Below are positions 23,818 through 26,132 of a DNA stretch of 26,132 bases, one piece after another; positions within the stretch are counted from its first letter, which is position 1; each line of letters starts with the position of its first letter. The stretch covers positions 1 through 26,132 of the forward strand of contig DLLT01000029.1 in the NCBI GenBank assembly GCA_002478045.1, read 5' to 3'. Source of the DNA: Porphyromonadaceae bacterium UBA7555. Lineage in GTDB: Bacteria > Bacteroidota > Bacteroidia > Bacteroidales > Muribaculaceae. The position numbers and the translations under genes are program-made. The notes below the pieces were generated by a model. The model was not told the DNA's origin. It saw only the letters and a list, made by a program, of their open reading frames with translations, and did no database searches.

Positions 23818-25806
23818 TTAGGTTTGTTCGTGAATGCTCATGCTTTGATCTATGCGTGCGTCTAAGGCTTGCCATACCGAGTTTTGTGATTTGTACTCGG
23901 GTACAAGGAGTTTCATCTGCGTTACCACGTCTTCGGTGTTGCCTTCGATGGTCACAGCGCGTAGTTTCTCCAGCCGCGTGCATACGTCATCGTAGTCGTA
24001 GAGCCGCACCTTGGCTATCATAATTTTCTTATGATTGGTCGCGATTATTTGCTCGTGATTGTTGAGCAATTCCTCATATAGTTTTTCGCCGGGACGCAGG
24101 CCGGTTTCGATGATTTGTATATCCTTGCCCGGGCGCAGTCCGGCGAGTGAAATCATCCGCGTAGCCAAGTCGTAAATTTTGACCGGTTTACCCATGTCAA
24201 AGATGTATATTTCGCCACCGGAGCCCATACATCCGGCTTCGAGTACCAGTGAGCAAGCTTCCGGAATTGTCATGAAGTATCGTATGATGTCGCGATGTGT
24301 GACCGTGACCGGGCCGCCTTTGGCTATTTGTTTGCGGAACAAAGGAATAACCGAGCCGTTCGAGCCTAAGACATTGCCGAAGCGCGTTGTGATAAATCGC
24401 GTGTATGTACCGGTGCTCTCTTGACGCAACTTGTTGGCCAGCGATTGGGTGTATATCTCGGCTATGCGCTTGGAGGCGCCCATAATGTTGGTGGGATTGA
24501 CGGCCTTGTCTGTCGAAATCATCACAAAGCGGTCAACGCCGTATTTTACAGCTAAGTCGGCTAAGTTTTTTGTGCCGAAGACGTTGGTGGTGATGGCTTC
24601 GGTGGGGTTGCATTCCATCATCGGGACGTGCTTATATGCGGCTGCATGGTAGACGTAACGCGGTCTCAGGGAAGAGAAAATCTGTTCCATGCGCGGGCGG
24701 TTGGCCACATCGGCGATGCATAATTCGATGTTTTGCTTGGGATAATCATGGTTGATTTCCAACTGCAGGTCGTGCATAGGTGTTTCGGCCTGGTCTACGA
24801 GTACCAGTTTGGAGGCGCCGAAGCGGCACAATTGCCGCACTATTTCGCTGCCTATCGAGCCTCCTGCTCCGGTGACCATAACCACTGCACCGTGCATATT
24901 TCGCTCTATTATGGGGTTATTGTTTATGATAGGCTCGCGCCCCAGCAGGTCTTCGATTTTGATATCTTGGACGTGATGCGATATGTCCGGCATTTGGTTG
25001 TCGTTGACGCCGAATTCCTCGATTTGGTTGAGCATCAGTAGCTTGATGTTGTTGTTGAGGAATACGTCGGCTCCGCCGCTACGCATAAATTCGATTTGAG
25101 TGGCCAAGAATAGTAGGGTGTCGCATCCACATTCGTCAAAGACTTGAGCTACGGTGTCGGGGTTGTACTCTCGTATGGGTATTCCGCTGATAGTGGTGTT
25201 TATGTTGCTGTGGTTGAGGCTCAGCATCATTACCGGACGAAAGCGACCTTCGGTTTCGGACTGTAATGCTGCTGCCAGTGCAAACGAATTGAGTGCCGAG
25301 CCAAGGACGACAACGCGTTTGCGGTTGGCGTCCAGAGACGTCACTGCATCATATATATATTTGACCAGAAGTCGCATCACCGTCATCATAGCAAAAATGA
25401 CTACCCCGATGACGAATATGTTCCACAAGCCCACGAATCGAGGCGACAAAGTGCATTGTACTATGATGTCGATAAGGCTCAGTATGGCACTCGCCGCCGT
25501 TACGGCTAAGGCTATATGATATGTGTCTTCGATGGCGGATAGTCGTATGATGCTGCGGTATGGCTTTATAATCCAAAAAACGAGGGCGTATACGGCTACA
25601 ACCATGCCTACGCGATTGGGCCAGGAGAAAAACCATCCGTCAAATCCCCCTGTCGGGTCGCCGGGCCCTAATAATATGGTGAATAAAGCGCTGAAGAATA
25701 CGATTAGGATGTCAATGACGTACACAATCCATTGAGGCATGGGCGCTTTGAGAAAGTGCCTGATGATACGCCAGTCGGCTATTTTACTTATTATTTTTCT
25801 GCGCAT
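23818..25806 (-). CDS. WbpM/FlaA1-type membrane nucleotide-sugar dehydratase
   Basis: From the ATG at 25806 the protein has 662 residues, normal for this family. Four membrane segments occupy roughly the first 150 residues, followed by a first Rossmann-like CoA-binding-type domain (KRVVVLGSA) and an SDR domain. The SDR has TGAGGSIGSE (312-321), STDK (431-434) and MGASKR (442-447). The long members of this family, such as WbpM and PglF, carry Met in place of the usual catalytic Tyr, as here. Such enzymes convert UDP-GlcNAc to the 4-keto-6-deoxy sugar for surface polysaccharide or glycoprotein synthesis. Longer starts exist (TTG 25953, ATG 25914), but the promoter box lies at 25923-25930, which rules out the first and makes the second nearly leaderless. 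Confidence 0.88.
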   Translation of the reverse strand: MRRKIISKIADWRIIRHFLKAPMPQWIVYVIDILIVFFSALFTILLGPGDPTGGFDGWFFSWPNRVGMVVAVYALVFWIIKPYRSIIRLSAIEDTYHIALAVTAASAILSLIDIIVQCTLSPRFVGLWNIFVIGVVIFAMMTVMRLLVKYIYDAVTSLDANRKRVVVLGSALNSFALAAALQSETEGRFRPVMMLSLNHSNINTTISGIPIREYNPDTVAQVFDECGCDTLLFLATQIEFMRSGGADVFLNNNIKLLMLNQIEEFGVNDNQMPDISHHVQDIKIEDLLGREPIINNNPIIERNMHGAVVMVTGAGGSIGSEIVRQLCRFGASKLVLVDQAETPMHDLQLEINHDYPKQNIELCIADVANRPRMEQIFSSLRPRYVYHAAAYKHVPMMECNPTEAITTNVFGTKNLADLAVKYGVDRFVMISTDKAVNPTNIMGASKRIAEIYTQSLANKLRQESTGTYTRFITTRFGNVLGSNGSVIPLFRKQIAKGGPVTVTHRDIIRYFMTIPEACSLVLEAGCMGSGGEIYIFDMGKPVKIYDLATRMISLAGLRPGKDIQIIETGLRPGEKLYEELLNNHEQIIATNHKKIMIAKVRLYDYDDVCTRLEKLRAVTIEGNTEDVVTQMKLLVPEYKSQNSVWQALDARIDQSMSIHEQT

Positions 25807-25922
25807 AAGTGTAGGGGAGTGTATAGAACTCTGCCCCGTGATATTATAAATTCCTATCGCAACCGCGACATAATATTTGGCGCGAAAGTTCCGGCAAATG
25901 AACCTTCGCGGCATTAGATGTG

Positions 25923-25953
25923 CAAAAGTAATAATTCTATTTAAATTTACCAA
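25923..25953 (-). promoter_or_regulatory. Promoter of the WbpM/FlaA1-type gene
   Basis: On the minus strand a TTG (25951-25953) precedes TACTTTTG (25923-25930) by 20 bases, fitting the Bacteroidetes -33/-7 pattern. Transcription would begin near 25916, leaving about 110 nt to the ATG at 25806. That leader could contain a short upstream frame from the ATG at 25914, in phase with the gene. Confidence 0.6.
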
Positions 25954-26132
25954 CTAATCGTGTAAAAAAAACACAAATGAAAAAATAATCTAAGCAATTA
26001 CATCCATCGAAATTAAAATACTACATTCAAAAACGAGCGGAGATGCCGCAAATTCGGATGTTTGATGCGTTGTCTTTTCGGTAATTTTCGCATGGCTTCG
26101 AATGTTTTTTTTTGTAGATTCTTAAACGAAGT
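25954..26132. other. AT-rich right edge, no gene seen
   Basis: No open frame with coding character occurs on either strand. The stretch contains A and T runs and lies upstream of the promoter of the dehydratase gene. A neighbouring gene may begin beyond the window. Confidence 0.5.

Noticed and set aside
1..26132. CRISPR arrays, transposons, phage genes, tRNA or rRNA genes
   Set aside because: I looked for spaced repeats, transposase motifs, terminal inverted repeats and cloverleaf patterns in the gaps and found none.

Overview
The window looks like the chromosome of a gut-type Bacteroidales bacterium, most likely a Muribaculaceae-like lineage. Four things point there: -7 promoter boxes of the Bacteroidetes form TAnnTTTG at 266, 3404, 11771(-), 19637(-), 22927(-) and 25930(-); AT-rich leaders without usable Shine-Dalgarno sequences; secreted proteins with short C-terminal sorting-domain tails (KVLVR, TKILR); and families typical of the order (Porin_10-type putative porin, DUF4923, Wzi-family barrel, BspA-like repeat protein). 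The taxonomic call is inference, with no database search behind it.

Layout. Left end, plus strand (1-4984): a secreted GH13 alpha-amylase with its own promoter region, palindromic operator-like sites and a structured leader, closed by a strong terminator. It is followed by a two-gene unit made of a frame-disrupted small secreted protein and a BspA-like surface protein. A bidirectional terminator at 5023-5061 separates these from the rest, all of which is on the minus strand. In transcription order, from the right end, the minus-strand units are: (a) a WbpM/FlaA1-type membrane nucleotide-sugar dehydratase and a DUF4923 periplasmic protein; (b) a putative porin and a membrane-anchored solute-binding-domain protein; (c) purH-mreB-mreC-mreD-mrdA-rodA, a purine enzyme followed by the complete rod-shape elongasome set; (d) a Wzi-family outer membrane protein, a lipocalin-like lipoprotein, LegB-like dehydratase, NeuD/PglD-like acetyltransferase, NeuB/LegI-like synthase and an ABC-F ATPase.

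How the genes work together. Unit (c) supplies peptidoglycan elongation: MreB filaments, MreC/MreD scaffold, PBP2 transpeptidase and RodA glycosyltransferase. Unit (d) encodes part of a nonulosonic (legionaminic/sialic-type) acid pathway beside an outer membrane protein of the capsule-assembly type, which suggests a decorated surface glycan, but the aminotransferase, hydrolysing epimerase and CMP-transferase are absent here. The amylase and repeat protein are probably exported and sorted to the cell surface for starch use and adhesion.

The least ordinary parts are the control region of the amylase (paired TTTCG-n-CGAAA palindromes plus two mutually exclusive leader hairpins), the small gene at 3509-3877 with two compensating frameshifts, the base-composition step inside the repeat-protein gene, and the incomplete nonulosonate locus joined to a Wzi-type barrel. 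Nothing here is clearly a wholly new defence or mobile system. There is no CRISPR array, IS element, rRNA or tRNA that I can recognise.
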